Shown piece after piece: positions 1-7,949 of a stretch of DNA of 46,762 bases; position 1 is the first letter of the stretch, and the number at the start of each line of letters is the position of its first letter. A model generated the notes under the pieces. That model was not told where the DNA came from, did no database searches, and saw nothing but the letters and a program-made list of their open reading frames with translations. Source of the stretch: Oscillospiraceae bacterium Zagget6. GTDB lineage: Bacteria; Bacillota; Clostridia; Oscillospirales; Oscillospiraceae. The stretch is from positions 1 through 46,762 of the forward strand of contig MSHH01000001.1 of NCBI GenBank assembly GCA_001941075.1, given 5' to 3'. Position numbers and translations under genes: made by a program.

Positions 1-32
1 TGAAGGTGTTGCACTTCGTATTGTAACCTACT

Positions 33-66
33 GTGGCGCGGCGTAAGCCGCGACGGAGGGGTTCCT
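33..66. repeat. Family M repeat, solo right end
   Basis: A fragment reading GTGG, then the hairpin CGCGGC-GTAA-GCCGCG, then GACGGAGGGGTTCC. The same right-end layout (hairpin followed by GACGGAGGGGTTT) recurs near 30785-30812 and 32037-32070. It is a truncated or solo end of the dispersed family M element and has no coding content. Confidence 0.75.
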
Positions 67-78
67 GATGCATGGCTG

Positions 79-132
79 AGTAAAAGGGATAACCAGATGT
101 GCAATGTACAATTATGGAAAATTCAGGTGGGC
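79..132. repeat. Short dispersed repeat (AAAGGGATAACC type)
   Basis: This stretch contains AAAGGGATAACCA, ATGTGC and GAAAATTCA in the same order as 3347-3399, upstream of cdaA. Related TTCAAAGGGA strings lie beside family M copies (about 1634, 24080 in reverse, 37505). It looks like a flank of the family M repeat, not a gene. The rest of 1-346 has no supportable ORF. Confidence 0.5.
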
Positions 133-174
133 AGCGCACCCGGAAGGCAGCGGCTTCTCTGGATGAAATTCCCT

Positions 175-270
175 GTTAGGGCAGGTTAGGGCTAAATACA
201 AGCCTTTCCTTAAAGAAAAACCATTTTTGATTTTTTTCATTTATAGCATCTTACCCTAACCTACCCTAAC
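175..270. repeat. Long inverted repeat upstream of ispD
   Basis: GTTAGGGCAGGTTAGGGCTAA at 175-195 is nearly the reverse complement of TTACCCTAACCTACCCTAAC at 251-270 (about 18 of 20 positions). The loop is about 56 nt and AT-rich, with a run of T around 228-237. The structure lies 77 nt before the ispD start and could be a leader hairpin or a degenerate mobile element. Confidence 0.7.
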
Positions 271-346
271 ATCCTATAAAAATAACAGCCTGTTTTTTCA
301 ACCACACGGCACACCCCCGCAAAACGGGTTTATGAGGAGAATGGCA

Positions 347-1081
347 ATGGCCGGTTTGTTTTCAAAACTGTTTCACCGGGGGCCGGAGGGCCACCCCTAC
401 TGCGCGGCGGTGGTCCCGGCGGCGGGAAACGCCAGCCGGATGCAGGGCATCGACAAGATTTTGACCGACCTGGGCGGGATGCCTGTCCTGGCCCGGACGC
501 TGCTGGCGTTACAGGAGTGTCCGCTCATTGACGAAATCGTGGTCGTCACCCGGGAGGATTTGATTGTCCCCATCAGCGACCTGTGCGCCCAATACGCCAT
601 CGACAAGGTGACGAAGGTGGTCAAAGGCGGGCGTGACCGGGCGGAATCGGTGAGCCTGGGCCTGCGGGAGGTTTCCCGCCAGGCGGAGCTGGCCGCCATC
701 CACGACGGGGCCAGACCCTTCGTCTCCCAGGAGATTTTGCGGGAGGTGCTGGAGACCGCCGCCAAGACCGGCGCTGCCGCCCCCGCCGTCCCGGTGAAGG
801 ACACCATCAAGCAGGCCGCCGACGGCAAGGTGCAGCGGACGCTGGACCGCAGCACCCTCTTTGCCGTCCAGACGCCTCAGGTATTTCAGGCGGACTTTAT
901 CGCCGGGGTGCTCCAGCGCTGCCGGGAGCAGGGAATCCCCCTGACCGACGACTGCTCGGCGGCGGAGGCCCTGGGCATGACCGTTACATTGACAACAGGC
1001 TCCTACGAGAACCTGAAAATCACCACGCCAATCGACTTGGCGATGGGGGAGGCGATTTTGCAATGTCAGGCACAGGTTTGA
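347..1081 (+). CDS. ispD: 2-C-methyl-D-erythritol 4-phosphate cytidylyltransferase IspD
   Basis: IspD joins CTP to methylerythritol phosphate, the third step of the cytosolic MEP isoprenoid pathway. The protein (244 aa; family about 230) shows the nucleotide-binding loop PAAGNASRM (residues 24-32), [17 protein letters not shown], a VKDTIK segment, FAVQTPQVF and [11 protein letters not shown]. Of three in-frame ATGs (332, 341, 347) I chose 347 because AGGAG at 335-339 sits 7 nt before it; for 341 the gap is only 1-2 nt. The residues up to about 16 are an unusual extension. The 3' end overlaps ispF by 19 nt, so the two are probably translationally coupled and act in consecutive parts of one pathway. 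Confidence 0.95.
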   Translation: MAGLFSKLFHRGPEGHPYCAAVVPAAGNASRMQGIDKILTDLGGMPVLARTLLALQECPLIDEIVVVTREDLIVPISDLCAQYAIDKVTKVVKGGRDRAESVSLGLREVSRQAELAAIHDGARPFVSQEILREVLETAAKTGAAAPAVPVKDTIKQAADGKVQRTLDRSTLFAVQTPQVFQADFIAGVLQRCREQGIPLTDDCSAAEALGMTVTLTTGSYENLKITTPIDLAMGEAILQCQAQV

Positions 1082-1551
1082 GAATTGGGCAGGGCTACGA
1101 CGTACACCGCCTGGTGTCCGGGCGAAAGCTGATTTTGGGTGGCGTAGACATCCCCTGGGTGATGGGGCTGTTGGGCCACTCCGACGCGGACGTGCTGACC
1201 CACGCCGTCATGGACGCGCTGCTGGGCGCGGCAGGTTTGGGGGACATCGGCAAAGCCTTCCCCGACAGTGACCCCGCCCTGGAGGGCATCGACAGTCTGC
1301 TCCTGCTGGACCGGACCATGGAACAGCTGCGGGCGGCGGGCTATGAGCCGGTGAACGTGGACGCCACCGTCATCGCCCAAAAACCCAAGCTGGCCCCCTA
1401 CATCCCCCAAATGCGGGAGAATCTGGCGGCCCACATGGGCATCCCGGCGGACCGGGTCAACGTCAAGGCCACCACCGAGGAAAAGCTGGGCTTCACCGGG
1501 GACTCCTCCGGCATGGCGGCGCAGGCCGTGGCATTGATTGAGAAGGTTTGA
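1063..1551 (+). CDS. ispF: 2-C-methyl-D-erythritol 2,4-cyclodiphosphate synthase IspF
   Basis: IspF cyclises CDP-methylerythritol 2-phosphate to MEcPP, releasing CMP. The length of 162 aa is standard. The metal ligands are visible as DVH (Asp13, His15) and [12 protein letters not shown] (His47), and the C-terminal half carries the [10 protein letters not shown] motif that contacts CDP. It starts inside the end of ispD. IspE, the enzyme acting between them, is not in the window. The operon appears to end at the hairpin at 1669-1699, after a family M repeat. Confidence 0.96.
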   Translation: MSGTGLRIGQGYDVHRLVSGRKLILGGVDIPWVMGLLGHSDADVLTHAVMDALLGAAGLGDIGKAFPDSDPALEGIDSLLLLDRTMEQLRAAGYEPVNVDATVIAQKPKLAPYIPQMRENLAAHMGIPADRVNVKATTEEKLGFTGDSSGMAAQAVALIEKV

Positions 1552-1554
1552 GGT

Positions 1555-1610
1555 GAAACCCCTCCGCCACCGCCTAAAGGCGGCATATGCGAAGCATGGT
1601 GGAGGGGTTT
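1555..1610. repeat. Family M repeat, fused-end copy
   Basis: The left end AAACCCCTCC with hairpin CCGCC-TAAA-GGCGG is joined directly to a right end with hairpin ATGC-GAA-GCAT and GGTGGAGGGGTTT. The result is a roughly 56-bp palindrome-like unit with no core. It is followed by the typical flank GCTGAAATTTCCGACAAGGCC and TTCAAAG. Confidence 0.75.
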
Positions 1611-1668
1611 GCGCTGAAATTTCCGACAAGGCCGATTCAAAGAGATACCCGGCAAATTGAATGTTAAG

Positions 1669-1699
1669 AGGCTCCGAGGGCGGTCCCCCGGAGCCTTTT
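1669..1699 (+). terminator. Rho-independent-like terminator after ispDF
   Basis: AGGCTCCG pairs with CGGAGCCT across a 13-nt loop and is followed by TTTTCC. It lies between ispF and the DUF3343 gene and would end the ispDF transcript. Confidence 0.6.
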
Positions 1700-1779
1700 C
1701 CACACCCTCCTTTCGACAGCACACAACCGTTTCTCCTTTGCATATGATAGGATAAGCGGCTTTGAAAGGAGATGGTGTT

Positions 1780-2034
1780 TTGATTTATTATCTGATCGTC
1801 TGTAAGAGCCTGACCTACGCCCAGCGGACGGAGGCGGCGCTGGAGCGCTCCGGCATCGGGGCGCACATCCTGCGCTCCCCCCAGCAGCTCTCCGACTCCG
1901 GGTGCAGCCACTGCGTCAAAATCGCCCAGCGGAGCCTGACCACAGCGCTGACCGTCCTCAAGCGGGCGGGGCTGACCCCCACGCGGGTGTTCATCACCGA
2001 GAGCGACGGCAGCTACCGGGAGGTGGCCCTGTGA
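1780..2034 (+). CDS. DUF3343 family protein (putative Se/S carrier-like)
   Basis: A small cytosolic protein of 84 aa. The start is TTG at 1780, with AAAGGAGA (1765-1772) about 7 nt upstream; there is no in-frame ATG at the N-terminus. It begins MIYYLIVCKSLTYAQR and has a central GCSHC motif (Cys-x2-Cys), the typical arrangement of DUF3343, whose members are predicted to hand persulfide sulfur or selenium to partners. The following gene, a cysteine-desulfurase-family PLP enzyme, starts at a GTG overlapping this stop codon (GTGA), so the pair is translationally coupled. A donor-carrier pair is plausible. The carried element and the acceptor are unknown. Confidence 0.8.
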   Translation: MIYYLIVCKSLTYAQRTEAALERSGIGAHILRSPQQLSDSGCSHCVKIAQRSLTTALTVLKRAGLTPTRVFITESDGSYREVAL

Positions 2035-3167
2035 TTTTTCTGGACAGCGCCGCCACCACTCTGCAAAAGCCCCCGGCGGTTGCCAGAGCGGTAGCTCAGG
2101 CCATGGGGACGCTGGCCAGCCCCGGACGGGGCGGCTACCCCGCTGCGGCGCAGGCGGCGGAGACAGTGTTTCGCTGCCGGGAGACGGCGGCCCGGCTCTT
2201 TGGCGCGGCGGGGCCGGAGCAGGTGGTGTTGACCACCAGCGCCACCCACGGGCTGAACATCGCCATCCGCTCTCTGGCGAAAAACGGCGGGCGGGCGGTG
2301 ATCTCCGGCTACGAGCACAACGCCGTCACCCGCACCCTGTCCAGTCTGCCGGAGGTGCAGGTGGACGTGGCCCGGGGCCGCCTGTTCCACCCGGAGGAGC
2401 TGATTGCAGAGTTTGCGCGGCTGCTGCCGGGGGCGGACTTCGCGGTGTGTTGCCATGTGTCCAACGTGTTCGGCTACATCCTCCCGTTGGAGGAAATTGC
2501 CGGTCTGTGCAAAACCTACGGCGTACCGCTGGTGGTGGACGCGGCCCAGTCCGCCGGGACGGTGCCGCTAAATATGGAGGCGCTGGGGGCGGCGTACCTC
2601 GCCATGCCCGGCCATAAGGGGCTTTACGGCCCCCAGGGGACGGGGCTGCTGCTCTGCGCCCTGGGGGTGGAGCCGCTGCCCCTCCTGACCGGGGGGACGG
2701 GCAGCAATTCCAAGCTCCAGGAAATGCCGGACTTCCTGCCGGACCGACTGGAGGCCGGCACCCACAACGTCCCCGGCGCGGCGGGGCTGACCGCAGGGAT
2801 GGAGTTTGTCCAGTCGCTGGGGATGGAGCGCATCGGGGCGCGGGAACAGGCCCTGCGGCGGCAGCTGGTCCGGGCGCTGCGGGAAATCCCCGACCTCTAC
2901 CCCATCGAATCTCCCCGCCCGGAGCTGCAAAGCGGGGTGGTGTCGCTGGTCTCCAAGACCCACGACGTGGAGGCGCTGGGGAACGCTCTGGGCAGCCGGG
3001 GCATCTGCGTCCGGGCAGGCTACCACTGTGCGCCTCTGGCCCACGAGAGCGGCGGCACCCTGACTACCGGGACGGTGCGGGTCAGCTTTTCCGCCTTCAA
3101 CCGGGGGTGGGAGGCGCGCCGCCTGGCGGAGGCGCTGGCGGACGTGACCGGCCGCAGTAATAGCTGA
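2031..3167 (+). CDS. Cysteine desulfurase family protein (class V aminotransferase)
   Basis: A PLP enzyme of 378 aa expected to take sulfur or selenium from cysteine or selenocysteine. It starts at GTG 2031 with GGGAGG 7 nt upstream, giving MIFLDSAATTLQKP, the hallmark N-terminus of the family. PLP ligands are seen in TTSATHGLN, VVDAAQSAG and the Schiff-base lysine in MPGHKGLYGPQG. The C-terminal RAGYHCAPL carries the likely persulfide cysteine. It resembles the stand-alone subgroup without IscU and is coupled to the DUF3343 protein. The last codons and stop run into the TTAGCTN repeat that follows, so the repeat appears to supply the 3' end. Confidence 0.88.
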   Translation: MIFLDSAATTLQKPPAVARAVAQAMGTLASPGRGGYPAAAQAAETVFRCRETAARLFGAAGPEQVVLTTSATHGLNIAIRSLAKNGGRAVISGYEHNAVTRTLSSLPEVQVDVARGRLFHPEELIAEFARLLPGADFAVCCHVSNVFGYILPLEEIAGLCKTYGVPLVVDAAQSAGTVPLNMEALGAAYLAMPGHKGLYGPQGTGLLLCALGVEPLPLLTGGTGSNSKLQEMPDFLPDRLEAGTHNVPGAAGLTAGMEFVQSLGMERIGAREQALRRQLVRALREIPDLYPIESPRPELQSGVVSLVSKTHDVEALGNALGSRGICVRAGYHCAPLAHESGGTLTTGTVRVSFSAFNRGWEARRLAEALADVTGRSNS

Positions 3168-3334
3168 TAGCTCTTAGCTTTTAGCTATTAGCTTTGTGGT
3201 TCCTGGCATTACGTGCTGCGAGTACCGTTTGCATGACTTTACGAACAGGTGGTTTTGCTCTCAGCGTCCTTTTTGGCCGTTCGCTTTAGACCGGCGGTAC
3301 CTGACTAACAGCTAACAGCTAACGACTAATAGCT
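3161..3334. repeat. Family A repeat (TTAGCTN ends), full copy
   Basis: The left end (TAGCTGATAGCTCTTAGC onward) and right end (GACTAACAGCTAACAGC onward) are built from degenerate TTAGCTN heptamers and are inverted relative to each other. The roughly 110-bp core differs from the other copies except for the junction GTACCTGACTAACAGC. It covers most of the gap between the desulfurase gene and cdaA. No ORF is seen in it. Confidence 0.75.
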
Positions 3335-3419
3335 TGTCACAATGCGGCTGATTCAAAGGGATAACCAATTAAATGTGCCCTGTCACAGAAAATTCAAGGA
3401 TATTCTCTTGCCATTTCAC

Positions 3420-3458
3420 GGCTATTCGTCTATACTGATTCTGTATAGACGAATAGCC
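3420..3458 (+). promoter_or_regulatory. Perfect 16-bp hairpin upstream of cdaA
   Basis: GGCTATTCGTCTATAC (3420-3435) and GTATAGACGAATAGCC (3443-3458) are exact reverse complements around the 7-nt loop TGATTCT. No T-tract follows, so it is not a standard terminator. It lies 78 nt before the cdaA start and is AT-richer than its surroundings. It could be an operator, an mRNA-stability element or a repeat remnant. Confidence 0.7.
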
Positions 3459-3536
3459 ATGGCCTCTGTCTCCGCTGGTGCAGGGCGCAGGGCAGGGCCA
3501 AATTGCGGAACATTGAGAGACAGGGATGGTGAACCT

Positions 3537-4460
3537 ATGACAGCGATTTTAACCGTGGCCCAGCAGTGCCTGGGCTACATCAAGACCATCCAAATCACAG
3601 ACCTGATCGACATCGGTATCCTGGCCTATGTCATCTATCGCGTACTGCTGCTGGCCCGCAACTCCAACACCGGACAGGTGCTGAGAGGCATCGCCATTTT
3701 GGTGGGCATCATGTGGGTGTCCAGCCTGCTGAACCTCCATGTGGTCAGCTTTCTTTTGAGCAACGCCCTGGAGCTGGGCTTCTTGGCGCTGATCGTGGTG
3801 TTTCAGCCGGAAATTCGCCATTTTTTGGAGCAAATGGGGACAAGGGGCTTTTCCTCCATGTTCGGCAGGAGCGACACCCGGCTGGACCACGCCGATGAGA
3901 CCGAGGCGGCCATCAACGAGCTGGTGGACGCCTATACCACCATGTCCAAAAACAAGGTGGGCGCTCTGACCGTCTTTGAGCGGGACAGCATCCTGGACGA
4001 CTGCATCAAGAGCGGCACCGCCTTGGACGCGAAGGTCGATTCCGAGCTGCTGAAAAACATCTTCTGGCCCAAGGCTCCCCTCCACGACGGAGCGGTCATC
4101 ATCCGCAGCGGGCGCATCGTGGGGGGCGGCTGTGTGCTGCCCCTGTCCAGCAACACCAGCATCAGCCGGGAGCTGGGCACCCGCCACCGGGCGGGCATCG
4201 GCGTCACCGAGCACACCGACGCGGTGGTAGCCATCGTCTCCGAGGAGACAGGCTCTATCTCCGTGGCCGTGGGCGGCTCCCTTAAGCGCCATCTGGCCCC
4301 GGAGACCCTGCGGCGGCTGCTGCGCAACGAGCTGCTGCCCCAGGCCCTGGAGGACGAGGAAAGCTCCCTCAACTGGAAGAGCCTGCTCCGCAGCCTGAAC
4401 GCTTTGCGCCTGACCGACCTGGTGCGGCATAGGAAGGAGGACTCCGACCATGCTGAATAA
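3537..4460 (+). CDS. cdaA: Diadenylate cyclase CdaA
   Basis: CdaA condenses two ATP into the second messenger c-di-AMP, which controls potassium and osmolyte balance and cell-wall stress. The protein (307 aa) has three N-terminal membrane helices (about 22-42, 50-67, 70-90), then a DAC domain with the signature DGA (184-186) and RHR (216-218), the ATP/metal-binding motifs of the family. I chose ATG 3537 (AGGGA 10 nt upstream); the open frame extends upstream to 3342, but that stretch covers the hairpin and repeat and matches nothing in CdaA. The end overlaps cdaR by 11 nt. glmM, which usually follows, is not here. Confidence 0.95.
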   Translation: MTAILTVAQQCLGYIKTIQITDLIDIGILAYVIYRVLLLARNSNTGQVLRGIAILVGIMWVSSLLNLHVVSFLLSNALELGFLALIVVFQPEIRHFLEQMGTRGFSSMFGRSDTRLDHADETEAAINELVDAYTTMSKNKVGALTVFERDSILDDCIKSGTALDAKVDSELLKNIFWPKAPLHDGAVIIRSGRIVGGGCVLPLSSNTSISRELGTRHRAGIGVTEHTDAVVAIVSEETGSISVAVGGSLKRHLAPETLRRLLRNELLPQALEDEESSLNWKSLLRSLNALRLTDLVRHRKEDSDHAE

Positions 4461-5694
4461 ACTCCGGCACATCAACCTTCCTTACGTCCTGCTGGCCATC
4501 GTCTGCGCCATCCTCTGCTGGCTCTATGTGGACGTGACGGTGGAACCCGACACCAGAGTTACCATCCGCAACATCCCCGTCACCTTCGTGGGGGAGGAGG
4601 CGTTGCAGGAAGAGGGGCTGATGATCACCGACGGCCAGGACGCCACCGTCTCCCTGACGCTGGTGGGCACCCGCGCGGTGGTCTCCCAGCTCAAGCGCAC
4701 CAATATCACCATCACGGTGGACCTGACCACCCAGGTCACCGAGGCGGGGACCCAGTCCCTGAACTACACCGTCTCCTATCCCAACACCATCAATCTGTCC
4801 AGCGTGAAGATCCGCTCCCGCAGCGTCTCCTCTGTGGAGGTGACGGTGGTGCAGATGGGCAACAAGACCGTCAGCGTGGCGGGCAGCTTCACCGGCTCGG
4901 TGGCGGAGGGCTATTTGTACGACAGCAATGCCTTCTCCTTCGACGTGACGGAGATCACCGTCACCGGGGAGGAGCCGCAGGTGGAGCAGGTGGACCATGC
5001 GGTAGCTACCCTGACCGAACAGAACCTCTCCGAGACCTGGATCGGCACCCTGGCCCTGACTCTGGTGGACGCCGACGGCAACGAGGTGGACCAGGAGGGG
5101 CTGACCCTGAGCCAGAGCGAAGTGCAGGCCACCTTCCCGGTGTCGCTGGTGAAGGAGATTTCGCTGGCCGTGACCATCGTGGAGGGCGGCGGCGCAACGG
5201 AGGACGACGTGACCTGCACCATCTCCCCGGAGACGCTGAAGGTCTCCGGCACCCAGGAGGCGCTGGACGGGCTGGACACCTTTAGCGTGGGCACCATCGA
5301 CCTGTCTCAGGTGGTCACGTCGGAGCGGCAGAGCTTCTCCATCGACCTGCCGGACGGCATCACCAACGTCAGCGGCACCACCGTTGCCACGGTGACGCTG
5401 TCCATCGACAGCAGCCTGACCACCACCAAAGTGACCACCACCAACATCCAGTTGGTCAACCAGGCGGAGGACGTCACCGCCACGCTGGTGACCGAGAGCC
5501 TGGACGTGCGCATCCGGGGCGACAAGGACACCATGTCCCTGCTGGTGGAGGATGACGTAGTGGTGGAGGTGGACATGAGCGACGTCTCCTCCGAGGTGAC
5601 AGGGACTGTCACCCTCCCCGCCACGGTCAAGGTGACGGGCATGTCCGACGTGGGCGCGGTAGGCGACTACGAAGTGACGGTGGAGCTGGGCTGA
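4450..5694 (+). CDS. cdaR: YbbR-domain regulator of CdaA (CdaR)
   Basis: CdaR is the membrane-anchored, extracytoplasmic partner that modulates CdaA. The protein has 414 aa, with one N-terminal membrane anchor (about residues 9-26, YVLLAIVCAILCWLYV). After it come about four beta-rich YbbR repeats very rich in Thr, Val and Ser; recurrent IPVTFVG / TFPVSLV / VSGTQEAL-like segments mark the repeats. Its start lies inside cdaA, so the two are coupled. In the mRNA it is followed without a gap by the DUF5685 gene (stop and start share one base). Confidence 0.93.
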   Translation: MLNKLRHINLPYVLLAIVCAILCWLYVDVTVEPDTRVTIRNIPVTFVGEEALQEEGLMITDGQDATVSLTLVGTRAVVSQLKRTNITITVDLTTQVTEAGTQSLNYTVSYPNTINLSSVKIRSRSVSSVEVTVVQMGNKTVSVAGSFTGSVAEGYLYDSNAFSFDVTEITVTGEEPQVEQVDHAVATLTEQNLSETWIGTLALTLVDADGNEVDQEGLTLSQSEVQATFPVSLVKEISLAVTIVEGGGATEDDVTCTISPETLKVSGTQEALDGLDTFSVGTIDLSQVVTSERQSFSIDLPDGITNVSGTTVATVTLSIDSSLTTTKVTTTNIQLVNQAEDVTATLVTESLDVRIRGDKDTMSLLVEDDVVVEVDMSDVSSEVTGTVTLPATVKVTGMSDVGAVGDYEVTVELG

Positions 5695-6578
5695 TGTTTG
5701 GTTATGTGCTGCCCCTCCGGGAAGAATTAAAGGTGAAGGATTGGGAGCGCTACCGGGCGGTCTACTGCGGCCTGTGCCACACCATGGGCAAACAGTGCGG
5801 CCAGCTGTCCCGGCTGCTGCTGAGCTACGACTTCACCTTTCTGGCCCTGCTGCTGGGAGCGGGCGGCGACCAGCACAAATGCCGCTGCCCGGTGGCCCCC
5901 TGCCGGGGGCGCAGCTGCTGCGCCAATAGTTCTGCGCTGGAGCTGGCGGCAGACGAGTGCATGATTTTGACCTGGTGGAAGCTCCAGGACCAGATTCAGG
6001 ACGAGCCCTTTTTCAAGGGACTGGGCGCAAGGCTGCTCTCGCGGGTGTTCTGGCGGGCCTACCGCCGCGCCCAGCGCCGCAGACCGGACTTTGACCGGCT
6101 GACTTCCACGCAGCTGGAGCATCTGCACTGGCTGGAGGCGGAGCGCTGCCCCTCTCTGGACCGCCCGGCGGACGCCTTCGCCAAGATTTTGGCCGGAGCC
6201 GTGCCGTCCACCGGCGATACAGGCCGGGACCGGGCCACAGAGCAGCTGCTCTACCACGTGGGGCGGTGGATCTACCTGACCGACGCCTGGGACGACCTGG
6301 CGGAGGATCTGGAACAGGGCAGCTACAACCCCATCCTGCTCCGCTACGGGCTGGACAAGGCCCCGGACCCGGACGGGCCGGAGGGCCAGCAGATACAGGT
6401 GACGCTGACCCACTCGGTCAACCTGGCCCTGTCCGCCCTCCCGCTGCTGGAGGAGACGGAAAACACCCCCGTTCTGGAAAATATTTTATGGGGCGGATTG
6501 CCCCTGGTACAGCGGCTTGTCCTCAGCGGCAAGTGGAAGCAGCAAAAACGATTACTACGGGAGAGACAAAAGAGATGA
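5694..6578 (+). CDS. DUF5685 family protein
   Basis: A 294-aa protein of unknown function recognised by its N-terminus [20 protein letters not shown] and the following Cys-rich part. [12 protein letters not shown] (about residues 26-37) and [14 protein letters not shown] (about 63-76) suggest metal or Fe-S binding, or a disulfide cluster. The C-terminal half is helical with a conserved-looking [20 protein letters not shown] segment. There is no signal peptide or membrane helix. Its ATG overlaps the cdaR stop (TGATG), and its end overlaps the J-domain gene (ATGA). This gene is therefore locked into the c-di-AMP transcript, although no direct link to that pathway is known. Confidence 0.85.
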   Translation: MFGYVLPLREELKVKDWERYRAVYCGLCHTMGKQCGQLSRLLLSYDFTFLALLLGAGGDQHKCRCPVAPCRGRSCCANSSALELAADECMILTWWKLQDQIQDEPFFKGLGARLLSRVFWRAYRRAQRRRPDFDRLTSTQLEHLHWLEAERCPSLDRPADAFAKILAGAVPSTGDTGRDRATEQLLYHVGRWIYLTDAWDDLAEDLEQGSYNPILLRYGLDKAPDPDGPEGQQIQVTLTHSVNLALSALPLLEETENTPVLENILWGGLPLVQRLVLSGKWKQQKRLLRERQKR

Positions 6579-7192
6579 ACGATCCTTACAGCGTGTTAGG
6601 CATTGAACCCACCGCCACCGACAGCGAGGTCAAGCAGGCGTACCGCCAGCTGGCCCGGAAGTATCACCCGGACAACTACCAGAACAACCCTCTGGCGGAT
6701 TTGGCCGAGGAAAAGATGAAGGAGATCAACGAGGCTTACGACCAGATCACCAAAATGCGGGCCGGGACCTACCAGCCGAACAGCGGTAGCGGCGGTCAGA
6801 GTTACCAACAGAGCTATCAGCAGACCTACCAGCAGGGCTATCAGCAAAATTACGGCTACAGCGGCGGCGCCCTCTACAACGACGTGCGCACCGCCATCAA
6901 CGCCAACGACCTGGACCGGGCCGCTCAGATGCTGAACCAGAAGCCCCAGACCGCCGAGTGGTACTTCTGCCAGGGCAGCATCGCTTACCGGCGGGGCTGG
7001 CTGGACGAGGCTCGGAACGATTACCAGCAGGCGGTGTCCATGGACCCCAACAACGGCGAATACCGGCAGGCCCTGAACATGATGCAGAACGCAGGCCCCA
7101 TGTACCGCAACACCGGCGCGGGTATGGGCATGGACATGATGGACTGCTGCACCGCCCTGATGTGCCTGAACTGTATGTGCGGGGGGCGCTGA
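6575..7192 (+). CDS. J-domain protein with tetratricopeptide-like tail
   Basis: A 205-aa co-chaperone-like protein. Residues 1-62 form a J domain ([11 protein letters not shown]..., helix [15 protein letters not shown] containing the HPD that stimulates DnaK, NEAYDQI). A Gln/Tyr-rich spacer with repeated YQQ units follows (about 75-93). Then comes a TPR-like segment (DLDRAAQML..., [22 protein letters not shown]) and a Met/Cys-rich tail ([19 protein letters not shown]) that might bind metal or lipid. It lacks the Gly/Phe and zinc regions of true DnaJ. It starts in a 4-nt ATGA overlap with DUF5685. The client is unknown. Confidence 0.88.
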   Translation: MNDPYSVLGIEPTATDSEVKQAYRQLARKYHPDNYQNNPLADLAEEKMKEINEAYDQITKMRAGTYQPNSGSGGQSYQQSYQQTYQQGYQQNYGYSGGALYNDVRTAINANDLDRAAQMLNQKPQTAEWYFCQGSIAYRRGWLDEARNDYQQAVSMDPNNGEYRQALNMMQNAGPMYRNTGAGMGMDMMDCCTALMCLNCMCGGR

Positions 7193-7193
7193 G

Positions 7194-7730
7194 ATGGAGG
7201 AACGTCGCCGCCGACTGCGGCAGGTGGCGCTGTGCGCCATGCTCAGCGCTGTCACCCTGGCGCTGCTGCTCATCGCCAGCTTTCTTCCCTCCGGGCGGAT
7301 GGGCCTCTCCGCCGTCAGCGGCCTGGCCGTCGCCGTGGCGGTGTGCGCCGTGGGCTACGGCGGCGGGCTGAGTTGCTATGTGGTCAGCGGCGTGCTGGGC
7401 TTGCTGCTGCTCCCAAGCAAAGAGGTGGCGATCTACTACTGCCTGTGCTTCGGCATTTACCCGGTGGTCAAGGCGTGGATCGAGGCCCGGAAAAACCTGA
7501 TTTTGGAGTGGGTCATGAAGCTGGCCGTGGGCAATGTGCTGATGCTGGCGGTCTACTGGGTGCTGCAAAAGCTGCTGCAAATCACCCTGACCTTCCGGGG
7601 CGTCGGCTCCTGGGCGCTGTTGGCGGTGGGGAACGTGGTGTTTGTGTGCTACGACATCGCCTTTTCCCAAATTATGACCTACGTGCAGCAGCGGCTGCTG
7701 CTGGTGCTGCGCCGGGCGAAATTCGTTTGA
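7194..7730 (+). CDS. Integral membrane protein, function unknown
   Basis: A 178-aa protein starting 1 nt after the J-domain gene. It has a short basic N-terminus (MEERRRRLRQ), then about five hydrophobic helices (roughly 10-30, 36-55, 58-77, 100-120, 135-160). Its size and Ala/Val/Leu/Gly-rich helices resemble ECF-transporter S components or DUF2232-like proteins, but I see no diagnostic motif, so I leave it unnamed. It is the last gene of the cdaA-cdaR-DUF5685-dnaJ-like run. A new promoter lies just past its stop. Confidence 0.75.
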   Translation: MEERRRRLRQVALCAMLSAVTLALLLIASFLPSGRMGLSAVSGLAVAVAVCAVGYGGGLSCYVVSGVLGLLLLPSKEVAIYYCLCFGIYPVVKAWIEARKNLILEWVMKLAVGNVLMLAVYWVLQKLLQITLTFRGVGSWALLAVGNVVFVCYDIAFSQIMTYVQQRLLLVLRRAKFV

Positions 7731-7735
7731 ATCCC

Positions 7736-7764
7736 TTTACAGTCCGCCGGAATTTTGGTATAAT
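7736..7764 (+). promoter_or_regulatory. SigmaA promoter of the yicC-remA-gmk-rpoZ unit
   Basis: TTTACA (7736-7741), a 17-nt spacer and a perfect TATAAT (7759-7764). It would transcribe through a family A repeat (a leader of about 180 nt) into yicC. Confidence 0.8.
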
Positions 7765-7802
7765 AAACACTAGCTGTCCACTGGAATCAGCCTCCTTTGA
7801 TA

Positions 7803-7913
7803 AGCTGTTAGTTGTTAGCTGTTAGCCGCTAGTCAGGCACAACAAACCATAGGCGTAGCGCTTAAAGGACAGCACTGCCAAGCTAAGAGCTAATGGCTAA
7901 GAGCTAAGAGCTG
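7803..7913. repeat. Family A repeat, full copy
   Basis: The left end AGCTGTTAGTTGTTAGC and right end GCTAAGAGCTAAGAGCTG are inverted TTAGCTN-type arrays. The core begins GTCAGGCAC, as in the copy at 8830, and ends CACTGCCAAGC, as in the reverse complement of the copy at 12839. It sits in the 5' leader of yicC. Confidence 0.75.
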
Positions 7914-7949
7914 TAAATGTGAACGTCTGAACAACAAGGAGTGACCCTT

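Noticed and set aside
175-270. Telomere-like TTAGGG/CCCTAA repeats
   Set aside because: Only two irregular units per arm, in a bacterial operon leader; an ordinary inverted repeat explains them.
3161-3334. TTAGCTN arrays as a CRISPR array
   Set aside because: The units are 7 nt, degenerate, not separated by unique spacers, and no cas gene is present.
3342-3536. 65-codon N-terminal extension of CdaA
   Set aside because: The segment covers a repeat and the perfect hairpin and has no SD; ATG 3537 gives the normal CdaA N-terminus.
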